A DNA stretch of 64,000 nt from an uncultured Acetatifactor sp. (GCA_947625675.1 CANQPH010000004.1:1-64000); one strand, 5' to 3'. Shown: positions 50,328 through 59,794, numbered from the stretch's first letter. Numbers and translations: made by a program. Notes: generated by a model from the letters alone, not told the origin.

Positions 50328-51626
50328 TTATCTTTCAACACCCCATGGCTTGTCGGCAGCCTCCAGCAGACCTGCTTCGCACAACGTCTTTACCATGGGA
50401 ATCAACTCCTTCACGGGAACATGAATTCTGCTGCTGATCTGAATCAGATCTTCCGAACCATCCGAATAAGCGATGAGGTTCGTCATCTTCTTCACTTCCT
50501 CATAAATGCCCTTGCGGCTGACCGTGGGATAAAGACCTCTTTTTCCAAGCTGGGGTTCACATAAACAAGTGACCCGATAATAACGATTATACTCCAGCGC
50601 ACTGATCACTTGCTTCATCACTTCCAAAGAGTCTTCCAGACCCTGAGGCGATATCAAGGACATGTCATCCGCCGATGTATGATATTCGGGATATTCTCCA
50701 TATTTGGAACGGCAAAAATCGCATACCGGAAGATCCACGCCGGGCGCATTATACTGGCGCTCGTCAGACCCCCTCTCCAAATAGCTGTAAGTCAAATAAT
50801 CAGGATGGGCGAAACCGAGTACGTTCTTCATCACCCGATCCGTCAGCGTATCGCCCTTCCTAGTCTCCAGATAAGAATACGCCCTTTCATCTCCCACGCA
50901 GGTCAACACGAAACCTGCAATCACTCGCTTCTTCAGCGTCGAAAGATTTTTACTCAAATAAACGATGGAACCGATTGTCTCCGGAATAATGACAATGCGG
51001 TAAGAAAGTCTCCTGTCCAGACCCTTCAGCCATTTCACCAGCCAGGTGACCACCGCCGGGCCGGACAATTCATTGTTTGCCATGGACGGATGACAAATAT
51101 ACGTGGACAAAAGCACTTCTTTTTCAGATTCTCCTGGAAGCAGCAACTCCCCATAATTCAGAACGCCATCGAACAAGTCGCTGTCAATCACCATATGATA
51201 AATGCCGGGTTTCAAAGCGTCCCTTTGCTCTTTGGACATGCAGAAGGCATATCTCGGAGAATAATAGGAAGTCACATATGGAATCACCTCCGGCTGTCCT
51301 TCCTCCACCTTGATATACTGCAGCAATTCTTCCAGGCTGACATACCTGTCCACGGGCACGGAATATCCCATCACATGAAGATTGCTCTCCCGATAATCCA
51401 CGATCCGTTCTCCCCGTTCGTCCTCAATATAGCCTTGGCGGATGACCCATTCTTTCGGCACCGTCCAATCAAACGCCTGCGTCCCGCTGGGCACGGATTT
51501 TATTTCCAATTCAGGGATCTGCTCCTTGACCAATGCAAGGCTCTCTCTTACTCCCTCTCCAGTGAGACTCCTTCCGATGGGAAAAAGTCTTTCAGCAAAC
51601 GCATACATTTCTTCTCCAGAACTCAT
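50328..51626 (-). CDS. DUF4910/DUF2172 aminopeptidase-like protein with C-terminal winged-helix segment
   Basis: A 432-residue protein of the M28-like, aminopeptidase-fold DUF4910 family often found in glycan gene clusters. Markers are AERLFPIGRSLTGEGVRESL at the N-terminus, FDWTVPKEWVIRQGYI, STYICHPSMANNELSGPAV, SYLERGSDERQYNAPGVDLP and YPEYHTSADDMSLI. The histidine and acidic residues suggest a metal site. The last 80 residues resemble a winged helix (SRKGIYEEVKKMTNL). Its exact reaction is not known to me. GAGG precedes the ATG, and a near-perfect promoter makes it the first gene of the leftward pseF-pseI-pseG operon. Confidence 0.9.
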   Translation of the reverse strand: MSSGEEMYAFAERLFPIGRSLTGEGVRESLALVKEQIPELEIKSVPSGTQAFDWTVPKEWVIRQGYIEDERGERIVDYRESNLHVMGYSVPVDRYVSLEELLQYIKVEEGQPEVIPYVTSYYSPRYAFCMSKEQRDALKPGIYHMVIDSDLFDGVLNYGELLLPGESEKEVLLSTYICHPSMANNELSGPAVVTWLVKWLKGLDRRLSYRIVIIPETIGSIVYLSKNLSTLKKRVIAGFVLTCVGDERAYSYLETRKGDTLTDRVMKNVLGFAHPDYLTYSYLERGSDERQYNAPGVDLPVCDFCRSKYGEYPEYHTSADDMSLISPQGLEDSLEVMKQVISALEYNRYYRVTCLCEPQLGKRGLYPTVSRKGIYEEVKKMTNLIAYSDGSEDLIQISSRIHVPVKELIPMVKTLCEAGLLEAADKPWGVER

Positions 51627-51664
51627 GACATTTCCTCACTTTTCACAGTATCTTCAGCTAGAAT

Positions 51665-51693
51665 ATTATAGCCGAATTTCCCATGGTTTGCAA
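51665..51693 (-). promoter_or_regulatory. Promoter of the leftward DUF4910-pseF-pseI-pseG operon
   Basis: On the minus strand TTGCAA (51688-51693), a 17-bp spacer and a perfect TATAAT (51665-51670). Confidence 0.8.
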
Positions 51694-51742
51694 GGTTTAA
51701 TCAGTTTTTCCAAGAGATTTTGCAAAGTCTTCCAAAAAAGCA

Positions 51743-51771
51743 TTGCGAACCAAGAGATTGTTTGATAAGAT
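51743..51771 (+). promoter_or_regulatory. Promoter of the rightward glycan operon
   Basis: TTGCGA (51743-51748), a 17-bp spacer and TAAGAT (51766-51771), 49 bp from the divergent pse operon promoter. Confidence 0.5.
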
Positions 51772-51794
51772 AAATACAAATATCCTTTGAAAAC

Positions 51795-52925
51795 ATGGCT
51801 GGTAAAAACATGACAAAGTCCCCAAAAACAAAGCTTCAATGGGAAATAATATTGTATGCGGGCGCCATCATGCTGGCAGTCACAGAATTTGTACTGCATC
51901 GCATGATTCCTTTTATGATGGATGATCTATGGTATTCCACAAATCTGGTCACCGGCGAACGGCTTAGGAATCTTGCCGATATCGTGGAAAGCCAGAAATG
52001 GCACTTCCTAAATTGGGGAGGCCGGTGCATTACCCACGGAGTGCTGCAACTGACATTGATGTGTCCGGAATGGGTCGCTGACCTATGCAACCTGGCAATG
52101 ACCTTGCTGCTTGGAAAGCTCATTTGCCTGTTAGCAGGGCAAAAAGGTCCAATGTGGTTCCTAATGGCGTCATCTATGCTGATCAGTTTGAATGCCAACT
52201 GGAAAATGAGCATGTTCTGGCAGTCTGGAACGGTCAATTACGTTTATTCATCCGTATGGATACTGGTATTTTGGTATGTATATCTCAGCAAATTAAAAGA
52301 TACCGACCACCAATCATTGCCTTTGATTCACGTTTGGATTGTGCCGCTTGGAGTAATGGCCGGATGGAGTAATGAAAACGTAGGACCGGTATGCTTCCTG
52401 CTCGCCGCATTTACGGCATTTCATTTGTTTTTAAAAAAACAAAAAATACCGGTTTGGGTTATGGAGGGCGCTGTCAGTTCTCTGGCTGGAAGCGTCCTCG
52501 TGATCGCAGCTCCCGGCAACTTCGTCAGGAGTGCGCTGATCCCGAGAGGCAACCTGGGAGAGACGCTGTGGGAAAGATTTCTGTCCATGCTTACGGCTGG
52601 AGCAGATTTTCTATTTCCTTCGGCTCTATTACTGACGCTGACTCTGTTGATCCGCCTGGCCGTGGCCAACGGGAAGCTGAGCATTGCACAATGGGTGCTC
52701 CTGGCAGGAATCGTATTGTCCTTCGGCGCAATGGTGCTATCCCCGCATTACCCCGACAGGGCGACTTTCGGGACCATGGTATTATGCATCGTATTGCTTC
52801 AATCGATATGGAAGGATTTGCTGACATCCAATGAGAAATTAATGCCTTATGCCGCCGCATTGACTCTTCTGTCTTGGGTAAATGCAATGCTTATCATGAT
52901 GGAGGGATGCTGGCAGAACGTATGA
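51795..52925 (+). CDS. DUF6056-like polytopic membrane protein
   Basis: A 376-residue protein with about 9 membrane helices. After the first helix is MIPFMMDDLWYSTNLVTGE, then LNWGGRCITHGVLQLTL and SMFWQSGTVNYVYSSVWIL. The DDLWY and NWGGR blocks are what I associate with DUF6056, a GT-C-like family whose acidic pair lies in the first external loop. It may transfer a lipid-linked sugar to the growing glycan; this is inference. No clear ribosome site precedes the ATG at 51795, and the next ATG is at 51810. It starts the rightward operon and is AT-richer than the region left of 50 kb. Confidence 0.82.
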   Translation: MAGKNMTKSPKTKLQWEIILYAGAIMLAVTEFVLHRMIPFMMDDLWYSTNLVTGERLRNLADIVESQKWHFLNWGGRCITHGVLQLTLMCPEWVADLCNLAMTLLLGKLICLLAGQKGPMWFLMASSMLISLNANWKMSMFWQSGTVNYVYSSVWILVFWYVYLSKLKDTDHQSLPLIHVWIVPLGVMAGWSNENVGPVCFLLAAFTAFHLFLKKQKIPVWVMEGAVSSLAGSVLVIAAPGNFVRSALIPRGNLGETLWERFLSMLTAGADFLFPSALLLTLTLLIRLAVANGKLSIAQWVLLAGIVLSFGAMVLSPHYPDRATFGTMVLCIVLLQSIWKDLLTSNEKLMPYAAALTLLSWVNAMLIMMEGCWQNV

Positions 52926-52978
52926 CTACGTTTTTATGGCAATATAAGGATTGGCATATTTTTAGGAGGTTTCACTTT

Positions 52979-54049
52979 ATGAAAGAAAGAATTTATGTCT
53001 GCCACACTTATTATCACGTATATGTCACCTATCTGAAAGAATTAAACCTTCCGGCGGAAAAACACGGGCAGGCCACCCTGGTCCTGAGCAAACTGTCCAC
53101 CGATTTTGAAAATTTAAAAAGCAGGGTGGAAAGCACCGGACTTTTCGCTGAAGTAATAGAGTTCGATGAAAAAAGAGATGACTATTTTCCGGAGCTGCAT
53201 AAATGGCGCAAAGGGACGGGAAACATCATAGGGAATCTTTTGTACCGCATAAAATTTACCAGATTATTTGCGAAGCTGGAAGAGCCATTTATCCCGGTTG
53301 ATTTCAGAGAATACGGCGATATTTACGTATATTGTGACGCCGACCCGATTGGATATTATTTGAACCAGAAAAAAATACCTTATCATGCAATGGAAGACGG
53401 CCTTAACATCCTGGAGATCAAGGATGACGCAAGGTATGACAACAGAGGTCATTTTAATATCAAGGCCTTTTTCTCCAAAAAACTAAATCTGATATTCATC
53501 CAGAACGGTTACGGAAAATATTGTATTGACATGGAAGTGAATGATCTTTCCCTGATCAAATATCCCCGAAAAAACTATATTGAAGAATCTCGCCTGAAGT
53601 TGGTGGAAAGATTGACAGAAGCGGACAAGGAGATACTTCTCAAGGCCTTTATTCGAGACCTGGACAGGCTAAAGGAACAAATAGCGAATTGCAGTAAACT
53701 TCCAAATAAAATATTGATTTTGACAGATCCTTTATGCTCCCTCGAAACAAGGGAGAGAATCTTCCGGGACATCATAGCGATGTATGAACCGGAAGGCGCC
53801 ATTTTCATCAAGCCACATCCCAGGGACGTGTTGGATTATAGGAAGCTGTTCGCCGAATATCCGCAATTTGACGCCACCGTGCCCATGGAAATGCTGAATT
53901 TTTTCCCTGATCTGCATTTTTCAAAGGTAGTGGCGGTGTTTACCGAAGTAAAAGAAATTCATTTTGCAGACGAGGTAGTCCGGCTCGGTGCGGATTTCAT
54001 GGATCGTTATGAGGATCCTCTGATCCACAGACAGAACGAGCAAATCTGA
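52979..54049 (+). CDS. Sialyltransferase-like glycosyltransferase (GT52-like), candidate pseudaminyltransferase
   Basis: A 356-residue GT-B-type enzyme. It starts RIYVCHTYYHVYVTYLKEL, as GT52 and polysialyltransferase proteins do. The two hallmark motifs of bacterial sialyltransferases are present: Asp/Glu-Asp/Glu-Gly in YHAMEDGLNILE and His-Pro in IFIKPHPRDVLDY. The enzyme would use a CMP-nonulosonic acid. The only such donor made by genes in the window is CMP-pseudaminic acid (PseF), so I infer it adds pseudaminic acid to the glycan. AGGAGG lies 9 nt before the ATG at 52979. The PglK-like flippase gene follows after 65 bp. Confidence 0.82.
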   Translation: MKERIYVCHTYYHVYVTYLKELNLPAEKHGQATLVLSKLSTDFENLKSRVESTGLFAEVIEFDEKRDDYFPELHKWRKGTGNIIGNLLYRIKFTRLFAKLEEPFIPVDFREYGDIYVYCDADPIGYYLNQKKIPYHAMEDGLNILEIKDDARYDNRGHFNIKAFFSKKLNLIFIQNGYGKYCIDMEVNDLSLIKYPRKNYIEESRLKLVERLTEADKEILLKAFIRDLDRLKEQIANCSKLPNKILILTDPLCSLETRERIFRDIIAMYEPEGAIFIKPHPRDVLDYRKLFAEYPQFDATVPMEMLNFFPDLHFSKVVAVFTEVKEIHFADEVVRLGADFMDRYEDPLIHRQNEQI

Positions 54050-54114
54050 CTTCGAATCAGGGAAGCGCTCGCCCAGGCACCAACAGTCAAGGGGAAGGAC
54101 AATCGGTAGGAAAA

Positions 54115-55866
54115 ATGCAACAGATATTAAAAAAGCTAAATGTATTATTGGACAAAAAGCAGAAAGCCACGATGGTCTGGCTCGTTTTCCTAATGGGAAT
54201 CGGTGCGGCCCTGCAAACGGCGGGCGTAGGAATCATCGTTCCCGTGATCAGCACGATTCTTGACGACAATGCGATTGAAGAAAATGAAATCCTAAATTAT
54301 TTTTACCACCTCAGCGGCGTGGGAAGCAAGAAAAACTTTATGATCCTGATCATGGCAACCATGATCCTCGTGTTCGTTGTCAAAAACGCCTTTTTATATT
54401 TCCAGCAAAAGATGACGCTTTCCTTCGTATACACCAATCAATTCCGTACCTCGGAACGGATGATGCGCAACTACTTGAGAAGAGGCTATGAGTTTTATCT
54501 GAATGCGGATACTGCGGTAGTGCAGAGGAGCATAACTTCCGATGTAAACAATATGTATGCGTTGATCCTGGCCTTGCTTCAGTTATTGTCGGACGGAATC
54601 GTGTCTTTGTTCGTGGTTTCCTTCTGTTTCCTGCAAAATGGCGCCATGACGATTCTGATCGCCGCAGTCCTGATCGCATTGCTGTTCCTGATCAAAAAAG
54701 TGTTGAAACCGATCATGCATAAGGCCGGTGAGGACAATCAAAATTATTACAGCGGACTTTTCAAGTGGATATCTCAAACGGTACAGGGGATCAAAGAAGT
54801 GAAGATCACCTGCAAGGAGCAGTATTTCGTATCCGAATATGTGAAGTGCGGAAAAGGCTATGTGGAAGCGGTTCAAAAATACAGTCTCTACAACAACATC
54901 CCCAAACTGTTGATTGAAACCGTATGTGTCGCCTGCATGGCCGGCTACATGATATTCATGGTATTTACCGGCATGCCAACATCAGAAATGTTGGACTCCA
55001 TCACCACGTTTGCCGCTGCGGCTCTGGTCCTGCTTCCCAGTGTAAACCGAATCAATAATCAAATCAATTCCATCGCTTATTTTGAACCATTCTTCATGGG
55101 AGTCAGCGATAATCTGCAGGACGAAATCAGCGGAGAAAACGTGGACATGTCCTTCGCCGTAGATGCGCCCAAGCTTCCTGTCCAAAACAGGATTGAGCTG
55201 CGGGGCATCACCTATGCATATCCAAATACGGAAAAACTGATCTTTGATCATGCGGACCTGATGATCCCGATAGGCAAATCCGTCGGCATCGTCGGGATCT
55301 CGGGGGCCGGCAAAAGCACAGTGGTGGATATCATGCTGGGACTCCTGGTGGCGCAGGAGGGTGAAATCCTGGCAGACGGTAGGAACGTAAGAGAAAATTA
55401 CAGGGGCTGGCTTAAAAATATCGGGTATATCCCTCAGATGATCTTCATGCTGGATGACACGATTCGAAAAAACATTGCATTCGGCGTGCCGGAAGAACAA
55501 GTCGATGATGAGCGGTTATGGGAAGTGCTCAGGGAAGCTCAGCTGGATGAATTCGTGAAAGAGCTTCCGGAAGGATTGGAGACCGGCATCGGCGAACGGG
55601 GAATCCGCCTGTCAGGAGGCCAAAGACAGAGAATCGGTATTGCGAGAGCGCTGTATTATGATCCCGAGGTTTTGATCCTGGATGAAGCCACTTCCGCTTT
55701 GGACAACGACACGGAAGCGGCGATCATGGATTCCATCAACCGCCTCCATGGCCGCAAAACGCTGATTATTATCGCCCACAGGCTGCAGACCATCGAAAAG
55801 TGCGATATCGTATATCGGGTGGAAGACGGCAAGGCAAAGATTGAGAGGGGAACTTTAAACGCATGA
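54115..55866 (+). CDS. PglK-like ABC transporter (lipid-linked glycan flippase)
   Basis: A half-transporter with six membrane helices (residues 20-310) and a nucleotide-binding domain (355-580). The ATPase has Walker A VGISGAGKSTVVDIML, signature RLSGGQRQRIGIARAL, Walker B EVLILDEATSALD and HRLQTIEKCD. The region IKEVKITCKEQYFVSEY and overall layout resemble PglK, which flips undecaprenyl-pyrophosphate oligosaccharides across the membrane. GGTAGG precedes the ATG. The following GT2 gene starts inside its stop (ATGA). It gives the locus a second translocation route besides the Wzm/Wzt-like exporter. A peptide or drug exporter is less likely given the neighbours. Confidence 0.9.
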   Translation: MQQILKKLNVLLDKKQKATMVWLVFLMGIGAALQTAGVGIIVPVISTILDDNAIEENEILNYFYHLSGVGSKKNFMILIMATMILVFVVKNAFLYFQQKMTLSFVYTNQFRTSERMMRNYLRRGYEFYLNADTAVVQRSITSDVNNMYALILALLQLLSDGIVSLFVVSFCFLQNGAMTILIAAVLIALLFLIKKVLKPIMHKAGEDNQNYYSGLFKWISQTVQGIKEVKITCKEQYFVSEYVKCGKGYVEAVQKYSLYNNIPKLLIETVCVACMAGYMIFMVFTGMPTSEMLDSITTFAAAALVLLPSVNRINNQINSIAYFEPFFMGVSDNLQDEISGENVDMSFAVDAPKLPVQNRIELRGITYAYPNTEKLIFDHADLMIPIGKSVGIVGISGAGKSTVVDIMLGLLVAQEGEILADGRNVRENYRGWLKNIGYIPQMIFMLDDTIRKNIAFGVPEEQVDDERLWEVLREAQLDEFVKELPEGLETGIGERGIRLSGGQRQRIGIARALYYDPEVLILDEATSALDNDTEAAIMDSINRLHGRKTLIIIAHRLQTIEKCDIVYRVEDGKAKIERGTLNA

Positions 55867-56879
55867 AACTGAGCGTAATCGTACCCGTTTATAACATGGC
55901 GGAAGATGAAAAATTAAATTACTGTCTTGATTCCTTGGTAAACCAGACAATCTCAGATTATGAGATCCTGGCGGTAAATGACGCATCCACGGATCAATCC
56001 CTTGACATTTTGCGGGAATATGAAAAACGCTACCCGGACAAAATACACGTGATCACTTATGAGAAGAACAAGCGCCAGGGAGGTGCCAAAAACGAAGGAT
56101 TACATGCGTCAAAAGGAGAGTGGGTCGGTTTCATTGACAGTGATGACTGGGTAACGCCAGATTATTATGAAAAGCTGCTGAATAAAGCGGAAGAAACCGG
56201 CGCCGACATGGTTGGCTGTGACTATAGCCTGGTGGAAGGCCATACCATGGCCGTGGGAACCGTGGTACAAATCAATACGCCGGAGCAAACGGGAATTTTG
56301 AATTTTGAAAAACATAAACTGATGTTGATGCGGTCAGGCAGCATGGTGGTGAAAATATATCGCCGCAGCGTGATTGAAGAAAACCATTTAGAATTCCCCG
56401 AAGGGATTTTTTACGAAGATAATTGTGCGAGTCCTCTGTGGAGTTTATATTTCAAACATTTTGAACGAGTGGAGGAACCTTTGTATTATTATTATCAGCA
56501 TTCGGCTTCAACCGTCCATCACATCACGGAAGACAAATGCCGAGACCGTATGAAAGCAGCGATGCTCTTATACGAAGAATGTGAAAAGCGAGGGTTCTTA
56601 CAGCCGTATCATGCGGAACTGGAATATCGATTTACAGAATTATATTATGTGAATACCTTGTTTTCCTATTTTGATGGAGTCCAGTCCCCACGCCTTTCAT
56701 TTATCCGAGAACTGAGAGAAGGCTTGGTGGAACGGTTTCCGCATTTTAAAAATAATCAATATTATCTGGAGTGGACTCCGGAAATGGAAAAGAAACTGAT
56801 ATCCTTGCAAGCCCGTTCAGATGCCGCATTTTTATGGTATTATCGGTGGAAGAGGTGGATATGGCATTTCCATAAATAA
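55863..56879 (+). CDS. GT2 glycosyltransferase
   Basis: A 338-residue GT2 enzyme that starts KLSVIVPVYNMAEDEKLNYC. It has the donor site VGFIDSDDWVTPDYYEKLL, the conserved IFYEDNCASPLW in place of the usual catalytic ED motif, and a basic C-terminus (WKRWIWHFHK). Its ATG overlaps the flippase stop by 4 nt, so it is co-translated with it. It probably adds one sugar of the flipped oligosaccharide on the cytoplasmic face. Donor unknown. Confidence 0.93.
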   Translation: MKLSVIVPVYNMAEDEKLNYCLDSLVNQTISDYEILAVNDASTDQSLDILREYEKRYPDKIHVITYEKNKRQGGAKNEGLHASKGEWVGFIDSDDWVTPDYYEKLLNKAEETGADMVGCDYSLVEGHTMAVGTVVQINTPEQTGILNFEKHKLMLMRSGSMVVKIYRRSVIEENHLEFPEGIFYEDNCASPLWSLYFKHFERVEEPLYYYYQHSASTVHHITEDKCRDRMKAAMLLYEECEKRGFLQPYHAELEYRFTELYYVNTLFSYFDGVQSPRLSFIRELREGLVERFPHFKNNQYYLEWTPEMEKKLISLQARSDAAFLWYYRWKRWIWHFHK

Positions 56880-56927
56880 GAAGTACTGCAGGGGTATATA
56901 TCAAAAGCGGCGCTACGAGGTAACAGA

Positions 56928-57665
56928 ATGGAAAAATTCAAACCAAGGATTTCTGCCAAATGCGTTTCCTGGATGAATGGTGTCCTATATGTGGGTACCT
57001 TTTTAATAACGGGATATGCGGTGCACGACGTACAGACGGCCCAGGGAGTGGGACTGTATTTATCCTTTCTATGGATGCCTGGAAAAAGGGAGCCTTTTGA
57101 CATTTTAGTGGACATAGCTGCTCTTTCCGGCCTTTTTATTTTGATGGTCTTACCCTGTATTTTGTCAAAGCGGTGCGGAGCAGCATCATTGATGAGGTTT
57201 TTGGCAGCTTCCCTGGCAATGCTCCCTACCATAAGCCTGGCGGACCTTGTGCACATCTTCGACCCTCCCGGGATATTCGCAATTAGAGAGACTCTCACAA
57301 ACGGGGAGTGGCTATCTGCCTTCTGGGAGAGCATAAACTGTTTGAACCCCCTTCTCCAGATGAGTATCCCTTTTTTATGCATACTGTCAGCCGGACGACT
57401 GCTTTCCAGCACGGGAAAAGGAACAAACCGATCGCTTTGGATTGTTGCGGTGATACTTGTCCCCGGAGTTTTTCTTTTCCAAAGATTGGCGGTCCCATTG
57501 ACATTTGTGATAATGTACTTGATTCTGGTAGCATGTTTTAATATTTGGGAAGGCCTTTATGACGCTTATCCCAAGGTCAAAATCTGGGGAAACATTTTAT
57601 TTGCGGGTTTTTGGTTAAGGGCCATCTATCGGCTAATCGTGCTGATGGAAGTTTATCATTTATAA
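56928..57665 (+). CDS. Hypothetical six-helix membrane protein
   Basis: A 245-residue protein with about six membrane helices (for example LYVGTFLITGYAV, LFILMVLPCIL and LWIVAVILVPGVFLF). I recognise no family or motif. GAGGTAA lies before the ATG, and it sits between a GT2 gene and pseC in the rightward operon, with 16 bp to pseC. It is AT-rich like its upstream neighbours and unlike pseC. The helix pattern differs from Wzx and from GT-C proteins, so I do not assign a role. Confidence 0.78.
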   Translation: MEKFKPRISAKCVSWMNGVLYVGTFLITGYAVHDVQTAQGVGLYLSFLWMPGKREPFDILVDIAALSGLFILMVLPCILSKRCGAASLMRFLAASLAMLPTISLADLVHIFDPPGIFAIRETLTNGEWLSAFWESINCLNPLLQMSIPFLCILSAGRLLSSTGKGTNRSLWIVAVILVPGVFLFQRLAVPLTFVIMYLILVACFNIWEGLYDAYPKVKIWGNILFAGFWLRAIYRLIVLMEVYHL

Positions 57666-57681
57666 GAAAGGATAGGATCTT

Positions 57682-58878
57682 ATGGAAAAACTAGCGATTC
57701 TGGGAGGCGACCCCGTGCGGAAGACCCCCCTCAGTTACGGCAGACAATATATCGATGATTCCGACATTGCGGCTGTGGTGGAAACCTTGAAAAGCGATTT
57801 CCTCACCTGCGGCCCCAAGATCGCCGAACTGGAACAGGCCCTGTGCCAAGTCACGGGTGCCAGATACTGCGTGGCTGTAAACAGCGGCACCGCCGCCCTG
57901 CACATCGCCGCCCTGGCGGCGGGCATCGGCCCCGGGGACGAGGTCATCACCACTCCCATCACCTTTGCGGCATCCGCCAACTGCGCCCTGTACTGCGGCG
58001 GGCGTCCCGTTTTTGCGGACATCAATCCCGAGACCTACAACATTGATCCCAAGGCCATCCGCAGGTGCATCACCCCCAGGACCAAGGCCGTCGTGGCCGT
58101 GGACTTCACCGGCCAGGCCGTACAGCTGGACGAGATCCGCACCATCTGTGAAAAACATAACTTGACCCTCATCGAAGATGCGGCTCATTCCATCGGCACC
58201 AAATACCGGGGAAGGCCGGTGGGAAGCATCGCCGACATGACCGCCTTCAGCTTCCACCCGGTGAAGACCGTCACCGCCGGAGAGGGCGGCGCCGTCACCA
58301 CCAACGACGAAAAGCTTTACGAGAAACTGCTCCTGGCCCGCACCCACGGCATCACCAGGGACCGGAGTCTGATGGTCCATCCCACCGACGACCCCTGGTA
58401 CAACGAACAGATTTCCCTGGGCTACAACTATCGCATGACCGATTTTCAGGCGGCCCTGCTGATCAGCCAGCTGAAAAAGCTGGAGCTTTTCTCCGCCCGT
58501 CGGAAAGCCATCGTGGCCAAGTATGACGAAGCTTTTTCCCAGATTCCCGAGATCCAGGTACAGAAGGAGATCCCGGAATCCGACACCACCAGGCACTTGT
58601 ACATCCTGCGGCTGCGCCTGGACATGCTGAACTGTACCAGAAGGGAATTTTTCGACGCCCTCCACGAAGAGAATATCTATTCCCAGGTACATTATCTGCC
58701 GGTATACTGGCATTCCTATTATGAAAAACTAGGGTATCAAAAAGGCCTCTGCCCCAACGCAGAAGCCTATTACGGCGAATGTATGAGTCTTCCCCTCTAC
58801 TACTCCCTGACAGACGGAGACGTGGAAGACGTGATCCATGGGGTCAAGAAGCTGGTGAATCATTATCGGAAAAATTGA
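57682..58878 (+). CDS. pseC: PseC, UDP-4-amino-4,6-dideoxy-altrose aminotransferase
   Basis: A PLP aminotransferase of the DegT family that aminates the PseB product at C4. Markers are SDFLTCGPKIAELEQALCQ, VAVNSGTAALHIAALAAG, VITTPITFAASANCALYCGG, the aspartate in IEDAAHSIGTKYRG and the PLP lysine in AFSFHPVKTVTAGEGGAV. The GPKI and HPVKTVTAGEGGA blocks are typical of PseC. At 398 residues it is full length. GGATAGGA lies before the ATG. Its DNA is far more GC-rich than the genes just upstream, and its last 35 bp overlap the convergent GT2 gene. Confidence 0.95.
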   Translation: MEKLAILGGDPVRKTPLSYGRQYIDDSDIAAVVETLKSDFLTCGPKIAELEQALCQVTGARYCVAVNSGTAALHIAALAAGIGPGDEVITTPITFAASANCALYCGGRPVFADINPETYNIDPKAIRRCITPRTKAVVAVDFTGQAVQLDEIRTICEKHNLTLIEDAAHSIGTKYRGRPVGSIADMTAFSFHPVKTVTAGEGGAVTTNDEKLYEKLLLARTHGITRDRSLMVHPTDDPWYNEQISLGYNYRMTDFQAALLISQLKKLELFSARRKAIVAKYDEAFSQIPEIQVQKEIPESDTTRHLYILRLRLDMLNCTRREFFDALHEENIYSQVHYLPVYWHSYYEKLGYQKGLCPNAEAYYGECMSLPLYYSLTDGDVEDVIHGVKKLVNHYRKN

Positions 58879-59794
58879 TTTTTTCCTTGATGACGTATTG
58901 AGGCGAATTGTTCATGCTGATGTAGATCCTGCCGATGTACTCGCCGATGAGGCCCAGCATCAGCATGATCATGCCGCCAAAGAACACCACGGCCGACATC
59001 AGGGAACTGAATCCCATGGGCACCAGTGGATTGATGAACCGCTTCACGATGGTGTATAGACCATAAAGGAAGCCCATTATGGCGCATACGCCTCCGATTA
59101 TGGTTGCAATCCGCAGCGGCTTCACGGAAAAGGCGGTAAATCCGTTGATCCAAAGTCCTAACAGCTTTTTGAAGGTATATCCCGAGGTTCCTTCCTGGCG
59201 ATCCCTGTGATTCACCACCACGTTGGTAATGTTCTTCGTGGTGCGCAGAACCAGACCGATCACGTAAGGATAAGAGTTCTCATAACGAATCATGTCTTCC
59301 ACTACGAATCTTCTCACCGCAAAATAGCTGGAAACATACAGGGAAGCCGGCTTATCCAGCATCACTCGGGCCATCAGGTCGTTAGCCCTGCTGCCCAGAT
59401 TGCGAAACGCAGAATGATGCTTGTGCTCATATTTGGCATAGACCGCATCATAACCTTCCTCCAGCTTCTCCAGAAGCTTTCCCACCTCGTTGGCCGGAGT
59501 CTGACCGTCATCGTCCAGACAGACCACGTAATCCCCGGCGGCATGACGTAAACCCGCCATGAGGGCCGCATGCTGACCGAAATTCCTGGCGAAATGGATT
59601 CCCCGTATCCGTGGGTTCTCCCGACACAGCTTCCGAATTGTACCCAGCGTATCGTCCGGCGAGCCATCATTTACCAGCACGATCTCATACTCGTACCTTC
59701 CAATTGCCTTCATCGTCTCCTGGATTTCCGCCACCACGGATGGAAGAGTGCGTTCCGACCGATAACAAGGAATCACAAAAGTAATCTTCTTCAT
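58844..59794 (-). CDS. GtrB-like GT2 polyprenyl-phosphate glycosyltransferase
   Basis: A 316-residue GT2 enzyme with two C-terminal helices (about 228-253 and 263-290, MSAVVFFGGMIMLMLGLIGEYIG). It starts ITFVIPCYRSERTLPSVVAE, with the donor site VVCLDDDGQTPANEVGKLL and the RNFGQHAALMAGLRHA block. This is the layout of ArnC/GtrB proteins, which load a sugar onto undecaprenyl phosphate. AGGGGG precedes the ATG. It ends inside the convergent pseC gene (35-bp overlap) and lies 10 bp after pseH. Confidence 0.94.
   Translation of the reverse strand: MKKITFVIPCYRSERTLPSVVAEIQETMKAIGRYEYEIVLVNDGSPDDTLGTIRKLCRENPRIRGIHFARNFGQHAALMAGLRHAAGDYVVCLDDDGQTPANEVGKLLEKLEEGYDAVYAKYEHKHHSAFRNLGSRANDLMARVMLDKPASLYVSSYFAVRRFVVEDMIRYENSYPYVIGLVLRTTKNITNVVVNHRDRQEGTSGYTFKKLLGLWINGFTAFSVKPLRIATIIGGVCAIMGFLYGLYTIVKRFINPLVPMGFSSLMSAVVFFGGMIMLMLGLIGEYIGRIYISMNNSPQYVIKEKINFSDNDSPAS

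Noticed and set aside
57691-58713. A 340-codon open frame on the minus strand
   Set aside because: It is antisense to the high-GC pseC gene and Gly/Val/His-rich in the way such shadows are.
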